Source: Septoria linicola
Lineage: Eukaryota > Ascomycota > Dothideomycetes > Mycosphaerellales > Mycosphaerellaceae
Assembly (NCBI GenBank): GCA_024114885.1
Contig: CP099430.1
Coordinates: 62,001 to 126,000 of the forward strand
Direction of reading: 5' to 3'
Length of the DNA stretch: 64,000 bases
Under the pieces are notes generated by a model, which was not told the DNA's origin, did no database searches, and saw only the letters and a list, made by a program, of their open reading frames with translations. This document shows, piece by piece, positions 1-11,940 of this stretch; the first letter of the stretch is position 1; every line of letters starts with the position of its first letter. A program made the translations under genes and the position numbers.

Positions 1-1000
1 CTAATATAGGAGCTTAATCTTCTAAGAGCAAATAAGATATCTAGTCTTATAATAGTTATAAGCTATATCTATATTCTAATTATAGATTAGTACTCCTATT
101 TATTATACTTTTTATTATTTAGTCTAGTAGGCTTTAGACTTTTATAGCTGTCTATTAGTAAAAGAGTTAGTAATATAGTTTCTTAGCCTATTCCTATCTT
201 AGCTAGGTTCTCTTAGATATAGTGCTTCTAGTTAAGTTCTAGCTAGCCTTACTATCTATTTCTTATTAGTCTTATTCTAAGAATCTTATCTAGTTCTCTA
301 AGATCTTTAATCTTAAAGACCTTACTAAGTTAGTCTTTAAACTAGAGGACATCTTCTAGTCTCTCTATAGTAATAGGTATATTATTAATATAGATTAGGA
401 TTATTAGATCTTTTCTTTTCTTATAGATTAGAAGATATAGGTCTACTTCTAATTATCTAAATCCTATTCCTTTTAGCTTTAATATATATAGCTAATTCTA
501 GTCTCTTATAGCTTACTTTAGCCTATAGAGACTCCTTAGAACTTATAAGACTATATTAGTTAGTAGGTTAATACCTAGTAGTAGGATTATATAGATATCC
601 TTATATAGAGTACTCTCTATAAATATATTATTTATATCTATTTAGTATAGAACTAGGTCCTTCTTATAGACTATAGCTATAAATCCTCTTAGAGTATCCT
701 ACCTAACTATAGAGGTAAAAGTTTCTATATAGTCTACTCTATACTTTTAGAAGAACCCTCTTATAACTAGTCTTATCTTAAACTTTTTAATATTACTATT
801 AAGTTTTCTCTTAATATTAAAGACCTATCTTAAGGTAACTAAGTTAGCTCCTTTAGTAGAACTACTATAGTCTAGGTATTATTACTTATAAGTATATCTA
901 GCTCTTTCTAAATAGCTTCTTACTAGAGATAACTCTACTTAGGATTACTTAGTACTTCTTTATAGTTCCTTAGGATTAGAACCTCCTATTTATATATTCC
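1..1000 (-). pseudogene. Copia reverse transcriptase, RIP-degraded
   Basis: On the minus strand, reading through TAG and TAA, the protein runs through a recognisable copia RT. 'GFF.KYRVDYIETF' corresponds to the usual 'Q..G.DY.ETFAPV' motif around 700-770. 'SLYRLK' (about 510) corresponds to SLYGLKQ. 'YINNI' at 378-392 stands at the catalytic YVDD position, where both GAC/GAT aspartates read as AAT, a G-to-A change. Several TAG codons replace expected Gln or Trp. The domain would copy the element RNA into cDNA; here it is dead. The RNase H part lies left of the window. Confidence 0.85.
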
Positions 1001-1249
1001 TACTTCTTTAGTAGTAGAGAATATAATCTCTTTAACTTTCTTTAAGAATTCTAGGTCCTATAGGATACCTAGGTTAATAGAGCTTATAGCTAAGAAAAAA
1101 GCCTAATACTCTAGGAGTATTTCTTTATCTAGCTAACTATTCTAATCTAGTTTAAGCTTAATTAGCTTTAGCTTCTAGTTAAATCTATTAAGTTCTTAAG
1201 ATACTTTCCTCTTTCTAAGAGTTTACTTTAGAGCTATCTACTCCTAATC

Positions 1250-2700
1250 TATCTCTATAGTTTCTTAGATAGAATTTTTAGATTCTTTCTTAACTTTCTC
1301 TTAGTCTAGGAATTTTCTATACTCTTCTATATCTTCTAGTAGAGGTAGAAGTTATATAAAGAGTTTCTTTTTTTCTTAAACCTATACTAATAGCTAAGAG
1401 AGAGGAGGCTTCTACTAGCCTAGACTAGGAGCACCTAGAGTACTCTTACTAGCTTATAGAGTAGGCTTGCTAATAGTTCTTAGCCTTCTAATAGATCTTC
1501 TTTCTAGAGCTAAACTAGAGAGATTCTTAATCTTAATATTTAAGTCTAATTCTCTACCTAGCTTATCTTTAAAGAAGATTATATTAGTATACTACTTAAT
1601 AGCCTTTATATCTAGCTTCTAGAACTTCTATACCTTTACTATATTATTATAGTATCTAATAAACATAGTATCCTTTCCTCTATTTATTAGTTTATTACTC
1701 CTTACCTACTAAGGCTATACTCTTATATCTATATATACTATAGCTCTATATCCCTATACCTTAAGGTAGAAGACTATTAGTTTAATCCTATTAAAAGCTT
1801 TATTAGATAAGAGCTTAAATCTCTTAATATTAGATCTATTTAGGAGCTTGTTCCTTATATATATCTATACTTTAAGAGCTTCTAGCTAAAACTTAATAGG
1901 TATCTTACTCTCTTTAAGTATTACTCTAATAGAGGCCTCTAATATTTAGATAAACCTCTTAACTACTCTATTCTAGAATAAATTATAAGCCTTAGTTAGC
2001 TTAAAGGTAATTCTAAAGTCCTTCTCTTACTATTTAATTAAAGTAGTAATTTCTTTAGTATTATTAGCTCTTATAGACTTAAGGAGTGCTACTAACTACC
2101 TTTCTACCTTAATCCTCTAGTTCTAAAGAGTAGTTAGTATATCTAATCTAGCCTTAAGTAGAAATACCTATTTCTTTCTTAAGAAGTTATTAATAATCTT
2201 AAGCTACTATATAAAACCTTTTACTAATAATAGTAATAGTCTATAGATATCTACTAATATAAGAGCTAATCTTTTAGGTCTTCTCTTAATAGACTTACCT
2301 AGGTATTTCTTTATTTTACCTATTATATAGATCCTATACTTATATTCTTCCTAGCTAGGAATTAGAATTCTTTCCTTTAGGTTAGTAACTTTATAAAGGT
2401 TTAAGAGTAAATCTCTTCTAAAGTATATAAATCTTCTATACTATAGCTCCTACTATTTTAGATTCTTCTCTAATAGAGTAGTATAGGCATTATTAACCTC
2501 TATAGGATTATATAGTAAGTAATATAACTTTTCCTATAGAAGAGGTAATATCTTACTAATAAATAGAATACCTCTAACTAGCTTAGTCTTTATAACTATT
2601 TAGCTATCTAGGAAGGTAAGAGTGAAATTAGGCTTTTAGACTCTAAATTACTTACTAAACTAATCCTATAATATAAGATTTACTCTAAGATTAGGAATAA
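1250..2700 (-). pseudogene. Copia integrase (GAG-pre-integrase plus catalytic core), RIP-degraded
   Basis: The minus-strand frame parallels copia copy B (48900-50185), where the integrase is easiest to read: a core ending in 'YNPLQNRVVERS' type sequence, then the C-terminal segment. Around 1600-1700 the minus strand reads like the 'G+ .MFIGYYNNT' motif after the core. The linker to RT lies near 1200-1290. That linker is the uninterrupted counterpart of the site where E copy B sits in copia copy B. No frame is open for any length. The function in an intact element is cDNA insertion. Confidence 0.8.
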
Positions 2701-2899
2701 GTAGTACTCTATTAAGTAGAACTTCTCCTTCTAAGATTCCTTTTATCTATACTAGTCTAGAGTAGGTTATATAGAGGTATCCTCCTTCTACCTTAATCTA
2801 TACTTTCTTTCTTAGTAGCTTTACTAATCTAAAGAAGAATAGTTAGTTAGTTATATAGGATAAGGTATAGGAATCTAAGAGCTATTCTTAGAGTAATAA

Positions 2900-4330
2900 C
2901 TTGCTTTTAGCCTTAATTATAGAATAGGCTAACTTATCTTAGTTATTATCTTCTAATAGGGAATGATTATTACTTCTAGAACTAGAATAAGTTCTAGAAT
3001 TAGAACTAGAACTAGACTCCTAGGCTAAAAATCCTTTCTTTAGAAGCTTTCTAGACTTTTCTATTCTTTAAAGCTACTTACCTATTCTCTAGATAGCCTT
3101 CTTTAGCTTATTATATAATAATAACTTATAGATAGCTTTCTTAATATATCTAGTATTTCTTAGTAAAAAGGATCTTCTAACCCTCTCTCTAAGGAATAAT
3201 CTCTAAGGGTTCTTCTAGTTCTTAGTACTATTTCTTTACTAGGACAGTTTCTTAGTAGTAGAGAGGTTAGGACAATCTTTTAACTAGTACTTCCATTTCT
3301 TATAAAGCTAGTATATTAGTAAGAACTTTCCTTAGTAGAGCTACCTAGGATAGAATATAGCTATACCTATATCTATCTTATCTAGGTTATCTCTTACCTC
3401 TTAGGACTTAAGTAGAAGGAGAATAGTATCTATATCTAAGGATAGTTAAGTTATAATAGTATCCTTAGCTACTTAGTATAATATAGGTAGAGACTATAAG
3501 AGATATTTTAGCCTTTTCTCTTAGCTCTAGTAGTAAGCTTCCTAAGGATTAATCTTAGTAATCCTCTTATCTAGGCCTCTAAGGTATCTCTATACTTTCC
3601 TAATTATCTTATTAAGTAATATCCTAAATATAATAAACTACTTAATTAGACCTATAGTATAGGACTTTAGGACTCTATTATACTTGTTCTAGAGAATTAC
3701 CTATATCTTAGCTACTAGTATAGTAATATACTATATCTCTAGCTCTATCTTATTATCTTTACTAATACTATATCTAATACTAAACCTATATACTATATTA
3801 TCTTTTAAGAAGTATTAATTCTAAGTAATATATATCTAGAGACTAGTGTCCTACTAAACTATATATAGGTTCCCTCTAATAATTAGTTAGCTAATTGCCT
3901 AGAACTAGTCCTTTCCTTCTAGCTTGTCTATCTATAGCTTAAACTATCTCTTCTAGTTAGTTCTATCTAGGATTAGAATCCTTTAGCTCTTCTTATCCTC
4001 TTAGTCTATTATAGAAATAGCTAAATAGAATAAATAATTAGTAGAATACTTTAGACTAGCTAAGGATTCTAGAGAAGAGTAATTTCTTATAGTAGAGAGA
4101 CTAGCTCTAAGAGATAGGGATTCCTCGTATTTAGGAAATTACTAAGACTTAGATCTTTCTCTCTTAGTAGAGTTTCTATTACTAGGTAGTAGGAAGGCTA
4201 AGTAGCCTCTTCTAACTCTAGTAATACTAGGTATAATAGTAGAGAACTAGGTAGGTATTAATAAAGTAGAAATATACTACTATCTTATAGAGATCTTTAC
4301 TAACTTATATACTACTAGGTACAAACTAGC
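2900..4330 (-). pseudogene. Copia gag with CCHC zinc knuckle, RIP-degraded
   Basis: The minus strand between the leader and the integrase carries the gag region. At about 3270-3315 it reads as Y-x2-Y-x4-Y-x4-C followed by PNL. This is a CX2CX4HX4C knuckle in which two Cys and the His have become Tyr (TGY to TAY, CAY to TAY), while the last Cys (TGT) survives. Copy B has the same knuckle at 48123-48165 with the last Cys lost too. In life, gag coats the element RNA in cytoplasmic particles. Start and end are approximate. Confidence 0.75.
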
Positions 4331-4397
4331 TTCGTTAGTAATATAGTTAGAGAAACTTCTAGGCCCTAAATGTTTTCTATAAACTATAAGGGATATA

Positions 4398-4423
4398 AGT
4401 AACCTATACTAATATAGGTTACT
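4398..4423. repeat. Perfect palindrome in the copia leader (copy A)
   Basis: An 11-bp stem (AGTAACCTATA) with a 4-nt loop lies between the LTR/primer-binding region and gag. Copy B has the same hairpin at 47015-47040. A structured leader element conserved in both copies could serve RNA packaging or dimerisation; that role is inference. Confidence 0.8.
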
Positions 4424-4455
4424 CCTATTTAGTATACAAACCTAGGCTTATAACC

Positions 4456-4732
4456 TATTAAAAGTAGAGGGCGTATTATATACTATATAATGTTAAGGAG
4501 GGTATAGCGTAGTAAAGAAGAATAGGGGATTAATCTTAAACTAACTTATATATATAGTATAGTAGTAATATACTAGGAACTAAATACAAAGTTAATTAAG
4601 TTAGTTATCTAAGAAGAGAAGAAAGAGAAGCAAGATATACCTCTTACTAAGCCTTAGGTAGATGCCTTAGGTATCTAGAACTATACTTAAATATCTATAT
4701 CTAGACTAACTATCTAGGATACATTCTTAATA
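4456..4732 (-). repeat. Copia 5' LTR, copy A (277 bp)
   Basis: The ends read TATTAA...TTAATA, which reverts to TGTTAA...TTAACA, a classic TG/CA LTR with 6-bp inverted ends. The length is 277 bp, identical to the solo LTR (13930-14206) and to the copy B LTR (46706-46982). Just inside, on the minus strand, GGTTATAAGCCTAGG follows the LTR and is likely the primer-binding site, with RIP changes. Confidence 0.92.
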
Positions 4733-4739
4733 TTATTAG

Positions 4740-6700
4740 ATATATAGGCTCGAAGGCTATATAGCTATAAACTACGAATACCTAAAGTAGTTTAAGACTA
4801 AGAGCTTAATATATAGAGATCTAAAGACTAGTATTATATACTATAGAACGCCTTGTCTAGGTATAGAAAAGATATAATACTACTAGGATAAGGAACTACT
4901 AAAGCTATTCGTATTAATAGAAGTATTAGAGTAGCGCTATAGAAGGATTAAGCTTAAAGATATAAGTAGTTTATTAATACTAAGAGTAAGCTAGTAGAGG
5001 GTAGTAAATAAGGTAGCTAGTAGCGATAGTCCTATTAATATTAGCTAAGTCGCTTCTATTACTTAGAAGGATTAAGACGACCTAATCGGCGCCTACGTAG
5101 CTAGAGATAGCGTAAAGACAAAGTGGAACCTAAACCCTTGTCGTCTAGTTAGAGGATAGCTAATAGGAGTATAGAAGCGAATTTCGACTTAGGCTATAGC
5201 TATAAGAACCTACTCTTATCGTTACTCTTATATTAAAGAGGTTAAAGATAAAACCTAGCTAGCTTCTTACCTTATAGATATAGGAGAGTTAGAGGATTCT
5301 TAAACTTAAGGACGAGATAATTATAAGATCGAGAGTAAGTAGATAGACGACTACCTAAATAGTCTACTAGTTCTAGTCGCTTCTACGTATACTTAAAAGT
5401 AGAAGAAGGCTAAGGAGCCTCTAAAGACTAAGCGTATAGATAACTACCTTCGAGCTACGTACGCTAATAATAACGCTAACGTCTTCTAGATAGATAAAAT
5501 ACTTAAATCTAAGATCTAGTTAAGCTTAGTAGAAATTATTCTCTATAGTAAGCGAGCGTCGTACTTCTTATAGAGTCGTATTCTAAACGATATAGATCTA
5601 CGTAAGAAACTTAATAAGCTCTATATAAAGAAGCGTACGAATAGAGATAGTAGAGTTAAGATTAGCGTATATTCCTTACTATCTAAAGCCTTTAGTAAGT
5701 AGGTAGAGGAGGAGCTAATAAAAGCTGTTTTAGCGACTAATATTAAGGCCTTCTAGGCTACTACTATAGCGATTAATATAGTGAAACCTAGGCTTGCTTC
5801 TAAGCTTTACGAGTAGACTAATAATATCCTTCTATTATTTAATAATATCTATTAAATTATTCTAAGTATCTACGTGCCTATAAAGAATAGACCTCGAATA
5901 ATAGCTTATAAGTCTTTAATCGACGATAGAGCTAAGTTAATAATTATACTAATCGAATATATTCGAAAGCTTCAAGCTAGTATAACCTCTCTTAGTAATA
6001 TTACTATAGAAGGAGTCGAAGGTAAGGCTACTTTCGTTAGATACTATCTAGAGGTATTAATCGACACCTTTAGTATAAAAGTTACTATACTATTTCTAGT
6101 CTTACTAGTAAACGGCCTAATCTTACTTAGCTAGCTATAGGCGTAGTAGGTACGCCTAGCTTCGAAGAACTATAATAATAGCTTATAGGAAAGCTTAATT
6201 AGAACTTTAGATAGCTAAGTTATTATATTTACTAGCTTTAATAGCTATAGTAATATATATACTATAGGATAAGTCCTAGGAAAAGCTAGAGTGCCGAGGA
6301 GATAGCTCTAGTCGATAGTACGAGATTAGTTAGAGCTCGGACACGTATATCGCGTCTAGGTTTAGTAGAAATTAGTATCTAAACGCTAACTTTTAGTAAT
6401 TACTAGCTAAAGGAGAGGTAGACTATAGACTATCCTATCGAGGACTCTAGATTATATAATAGCGAGGAGTAGAGAGAGGGATTATAAGCTTTTTACGCTT
6501 CTACTACCCTTTCTATATAAGGTTTAGTAGTTAGAGGTAAAAACTCTACTTAGAGGAGTTAGCTAGTAGAATATTCTATAGTTACCTTTCTTAACGATAA
6601 TTACGTTATACCTTCTATACTATACTTCAAACTATACTAGTAGTATAAATAGATAAGCGATTAGTGCTAGTATTCGTTTATAGTTACTAATAGCTCTAAA
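4740..6700 (+). pseudogene. Gypsy E gag region, with a short surviving open frame
   Basis: This holds the gag C-terminal half, read with TAG/TAA as Gln or Trp. The longest surviving open stretch is 5874-6134 (86 codons, starting MPIKNRPRIIAYKSL). Copy B keeps the same stretch open at 59653-59913 on the minus strand, with about 12 amino-acid differences. That survival probably reflects few CAG/TGG/CAA codons there and not selection. No zinc knuckle was found. The 5' half of gag is visible only in copy B. The 86-residue piece is not a known family to me. Confidence 0.6.
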
Positions 6701-9700
6701 CTCCTAGAGAATTAAGTCTTTAACTACCTTACGTAGTAGTTATCGTATATAAAGGTAATTTACTTCGAGGATTATTTTATAGTAGACTTAATTAGATAAA
6801 GTACCTCTCTACGATAGTAGCTCGAACTATTAAGATAGATCAATTATAGCTAGACTTAAATATAGTATAACTATCTCGTAGTAGCGGCCTTTAAGAGTAA
6901 TATTACTAAATTTAGTTAAAATAATCGACTTAAGAAGCTTTTACTAGCTATTAGCGAAGCTAAGCTAGTTTATACTAGCGAGCGAGACTTATACTAGGGT
7001 ATTAGGTATAGTTTTAACGATACTGTTCTAGTATCTTAATCGAGCTAGAGTTTAAATTATAGAGACGAATACCTAATAATTGTCTATAGGAAGCTTAGAG
7101 ATATAGAGCTAGCTATCTAAGAACCTATACTCTACGACGAGGTTATTTCCGATAAAGTAGATAACGAGCTTAGCGAGAAGACGTATATTATCTCGGCTAC
7201 TATAAATATAGTAGTAGAGAAAGCTTATAATAAAGAAGCTATAAGGTAGTAGAAGCTAGATAATTATATTAGCGCCTATACGCTTTATAAGCGAGTAGCT
7301 AATAAGATTAAACTAGTAAATACTAATATTACTATAACTAATAGCTTAAACCCTAGTAGATTAAAGGATTAGCGACAGACTTATATCGAGAAGGAAGTAG
7401 CTATACTACCTAGTACTAGACCTTACGATAGTAAGTACTTAACTAAGAGGTTCTTAGCGATCGAGCCTAGATTATACCTTATACCTAAATAGCTTACGAA
7501 GTTCAAACCTAGTATAGAACTACTACTAAAGGAACTCGATTTATTATACTATATATTAAAGAATCGAGAAGCTACCTTTACGTAGGACTTTATATATTTA
7601 GGCTAAATTAATCCTAATATTACTCTACTATAGAAGATTCGAATAGTTCCTTATAAGCTATAGTAGTACCTAGGCTTTAAGCTAAATCTATCTCTACGAT
7701 ATATCGTAGAGGATATACTAAGATAGCGAATCTAAGCTAGAACTCTTAAGCTATACTATAGTACCTATCGAAATCTATACTTTCTTATTAGTAAGAAAAC
7801 AGAGATAGGTAAACTAAAGAAGTATTAGTTAATTAACGTAGCTTAGAAGTTTAATTAAGTTACTATAAGAGATTCGAACTTACTATCTAATATAGAGAGT
7901 TTCTCTAAGGACTTTACTAATTACGCGCTAGCCTCGTTAGTTAATATCTTCTCTAGATATAACTAAATTCTACTCGATAAATTATATAGAGATCTTATAG
8001 GCTTCGATTTACTACTAGGCTTATTATAGTAGATAACGTTACTATAAGAAGCTATAAATTCCGTTACCTAGTTCGTTCGTATTATTAACTAAGTACTTAT
8101 AGAGTATGTTTCGTATAAGGTATCGCTATTCCTTAATAATATTAGTATTAAAGAGCCTAAGACGAAGTATAATAGTAAAGAGGTTAAACCTAGCCTCTAC
8201 TATTACGTTATTAAATATATTATAGCTATAGACGACGTTCTTTATAATATAGAGCGAGCTAATATAACTATAGCTTTTAATAAGCTATAGCTCTATTACA
8301 AATAGTTAGTAATCGTTAGTTACCTTACTAGTATTAATAGCTGCTATCTAGACTTTATAAGAGTAGTAAAGATTAAGAAATAGCTAGACCTAGAAAATTA
8401 GAAGGATATTCAAACCTTCCTTAGAGTAGTTACGTACTACTACGTCTAGGTTAAAGATTTTACGATTATTCTTACTCTACTATTTTAACTCTTATAGAAG
8501 AATACTAAGTTTTAATAGATAGCTAAATACTAACTAGCTAAAGACGTCGTCTTAAAGGTACTAGTTTTAGCTCTAGCTCTAGTTACTCTTAACTTTAGAG
8601 AAGGAGTAGAACTTATCGTTATAGGCGTAGATTTAAGTAGTAAAGGTTAGAGATATACGCTTTCCTAATATAATCGAGACGAGCTACTCCTTCGCTATCT
8701 AGTTCGATATAAGTCTAGCTTATTTAACCTAGTAGAAGTTAAATATAATACTAGAAAACGTAAATACCTTAGTATACTAAAGGTATTAAAGAAGCTAAAA
8801 CTATAGCTATTCGGAGTATACTTCTAACTAGAGATTAATATAAATACTCTCGTTTACTAGCTTAATAAAGCTACCTCTAATTTACTAAATATAGTAATAA
8901 CGCGCTAGCTAGTATAGATCTACCTCTTCGACTTTAACGTTATATATATTCCTAGTAAGAAGTCTATAGCTCTAAATTCGTTATTAAAGAAACCTATTAT
9001 ATCTAAAGATATAGAGGCTATAGAATAGGAAGAAGATATAGATCTAATAATTAATAAGTAATTCTTCGATATCTTTTAAGTTAACGCTTTCTCTATATAG
9101 GTAATTTAGAGCGAGCTACTTATAATTAATAAGATCTACTCTTAGGAGTTAATAAATATCGCTTTCGTACTTATACGAATATAAAGACCTAAAAGAGTTT
9201 CTAATAACGAGTATAAGTAGTTAAGGAAGAAGTATTAGCTATTCTATATTAAGAATAACTAGCTCTAGCGCTAAGAACGAGTAGCTAGACCTCTATAGCG
9301 AGTTATCGATAAACCTAAAGCGCGAGCTTATATTATTAGAGCGTACTATTATAAGAATAGTTACTATAGCGCTAAATAGACGTATAATCTTATCTAGAAA
9401 CGATAGTAGTAGGATAGAGTTTAGGCTTAGATCTTACTCGCTATCTAGTAATATACTACTTATAGCCTTTAGTATAAGCGATAGATACCTAGAGAGCTAT
9501 AGATCCTACTCTAAGTTATAGTCGGCTAGAGATAGTATATCGATAGCTTATATATTATAAAGAACTATTTATTAATAGTTATACGCGAATCTCTATTACG
9601 CTAGCTAGAAGTATATATATTTTAGTATCTAGTAAAGAGTATCTTCTTAGTATAGATAGTAAGGTTTATATAGGAAGAGATCTTTTACTAGTAGAGTACT

Positions 9701-10550
9701 ACTATAGAAGTTATTCTCGATAACTATAAGACTAACCTTAGCGAAGTAGAGAAGCTACTACTATCGTATAGTATTAAGCGTATTAATATTTCGCTATACT
9801 ATTTTTAGTCTAATACTATTATTAAAGTTAGCTATAAAACGATATTAGACGCTTACTCGAAGCTCTCTAATAGTAGCTTTTATTCGATTAGAGACTATAT
9901 TCTAGTAGTACTATAGGTAGAGAGAACGATAATAGTCTCTACTACTAGTCTAATACTACTAGAAGTAATAATTAGGTATAACGTAGTACTACTAATCGAG
10001 CTAGAATACTATACTTTCTAGATTATAGACTAGGACAAGGTTAAGACTAGAGTAGAGCTTCTTATAATTTAGGCTTAAGCTCTAGAAGCTATAGAAACGA
10101 CTATAGAAGAAGGACGACTATATTAATAGCGTCTTCGAGAATAGAACAAGGCGTACTTTAATAAACATCGCTATATAGATCTTACTATACTAAAGAAAAG
10201 TAATCTCGTATTAGTATACTACTCTAAGTTAAAGACTAGCTTCTCTTATAAGCTCGTATTTAGATAGAAAGGCTCTTTTAGAGTATCTAAAGTATTATAG
10301 AGTAGTATATTATATAAGCTTAAGGAACTAGATAGCTCGAAACGTAAGTATATCTATAAGAGAATAGATTTTAAGAAGTATATCTTTCTATAAGAGAACC
10401 TAAAGCTAGTTCTAGATTAGGTTAAGCTAGAAGAAGTACTACTACTAATAGAGAAGATTATAGAACTAGAACTTTTATCTAGGTATAAGTATCTATAGAT
10501 CTTTATTAGTAAGCTATTAGTAATAACTTAATAAGAAAGAGAGAGTTATA
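6700..10550 (+). pseudogene. Gypsy E pol: reverse transcriptase, RNase H, integrase
   Basis: After an unassigned N-terminal part (protease expected, no clear motif), the RT starts near 7600. It has 'RNLYFLISKK.EIGK.KKY*LIN' like the 'NP.FLV.KK..GKYRLIN' block, and the catalytic box 'FLNNISIKEP' at about 8129-8158 where FLDDI.VKGP is expected. RNase H follows at about 8600-9000. The integrase zinc region and core lie at about 9330-10100 ('ARAYIIRAYYYKNSYY' where H and H now read Y). A C-terminal segment 'FR.KGSFRVSKVL' lies near 10260. The frame ends about 10550. Stops are almost all TAG or TAA at Gln or Trp positions. Confidence 0.88.
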
Positions 10551-10559
10551 TACGCTAGC

Positions 10560-11940
10560 TATTAATAGAGCTTAAAGAAGAAGTAGAAGACTTAGTAAGC
10601 TAAAGGCTAAAGCTAGCCTAGTAGAGCTAAAGAAGTAGAAATTTAGTAGGTAATACTTAATTAAGAGTATAAGCTAAGATCTAGTTACTATAGCCTAGCC
10701 TCTACTATAGAAGAGTAAATCTTCCTAAGTCTATTCTATTCTAAGCGCTTCTTTTATTCCTAAAGCTACTATCGAGCTTTAATTAGAGCTTCCTATACGT
10801 ATAATTTACTAGATTAGTAGAAATCTAGCTGAATCTTAACTATCTTGATACTATTTTCTAAAGCTAAGATAAGCGTCTATATAGCTAGTTACTCTTCTAA
10901 ACTTAACCTTCGAATATAGATTTTGTATCTACTAGCTAACCTACTATCCTACTCCTTTTTCTAAGTTCTAAGCCTACTATCGCTATAAAAGTTAGCTATC
11001 CTAAGCTACTTTCTATTATTAGGTCTTAAAATCTAAGCTAGACCTATACTCTCTAAAACTCTTTTCTACTAGCGATTTCTAAGGTTAGCGCTACGATCTA
11101 CCTTCTTAGAACCCTTTTCTATTACTTATTAGTAAAGTAAGATAAGGATTTTCTATCCTAAAGGCCTTTCTATTACTAATTTTTACCTAACTAAAGAAAT
11201 TACTAAAAAAGTTAGTTTCTAGTAGAGAATTCTTAAGGTTTAGAGTTTTTAGCCTATATAGAGGTAGAGAAGCTTAAATTCTTAGCGACGCTAGCTTTAA
11301 TAACTCCTTCCTAAGCTATTAATTATAGCGCTAGTAGTCTCTTATAATATAGAAAGCGCGATCTAGTAAGCTAACTAGGTATACGAAAATTAAGACTTTT
11401 TTAAGTTAGTAGGAGTAACGATAATAGCGTCTAAGTCTTAGTCCTAGTCGGTAATAGTAAGGTATATACTATAGTAGTTAGTAGTAGCGTTAGTAGTATA
11501 CGACAGCTATAGAAGCGTTAAGGTAAAGTAAACTTTTAGTTATCTTTTTAAATAATAACTAAACCTTATATAACTAAGCTCTATATATAGACCTCTAATC
11601 TTAATAGAAGTTACGCTACTACGATAAGGTATATAATTAGACTACTTTTACGCTCTAAACGATCTCTTCTTCCTTATTAACTATTAATTAGTTACTATAG
11701 AGCCTTACTTCTATTAAGGTCGGTTCTTATCTTTCGTTACTACCTAGTAACGCTACCTAGCTATTTATATACGTAAGTAGTAACTAATATAATAAAAACT
11801 CTTTAACTAGTTACGCGCCTAACTCTCCTCGCTATTTAAGTTACTTATTACTAGTTACGCGCTTTATATCGCCTTAAGCTACTAATACGACTATTTAAAA
11901 ACGTTCTCTTTCTCTATTATATAAAAAGAATAAGACTTCC
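10560..11940 (+). other. Spacer between pol and the 3' frame of E copy A
   Basis: About 1.4 kb without a supportable gene. It aligns in reverse with 53960-55200 in copy B. A motif around 10750-10790 that is single here is present as a 52-bp tandem pair in copy B. I see no domain in either strand. Confidence 0.6.

Larger units (their letters stand above)
1..4732 (-). mobile_element. Ty1/copia retrotransposon, copy A (5' part; runs off the left edge)
   Basis: Read on the minus strand, the order is LTR, leader, gag with zinc knuckle, integrase, then reverse transcriptase, which is the copia order. The 277-bp 5' LTR lies at 4456-4732. The RT region reaches base 1, so the 3' part and 3' LTR are outside the window. 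The flanking bases TTATT (4733-4737) match the uninterrupted site in E copy B near 61030, so this element was inserted into E. All frames carry RIP-type stops. The element is almost free of CpG as well as CpA, unlike its E neighbour. Confidence 0.9.

Noticed and set aside
5874..6134. A genuine small host gene of 86 codons
   Set aside because: The same frame lies at the same place in both E copies inside the gag region, so it is a surviving piece of the element.
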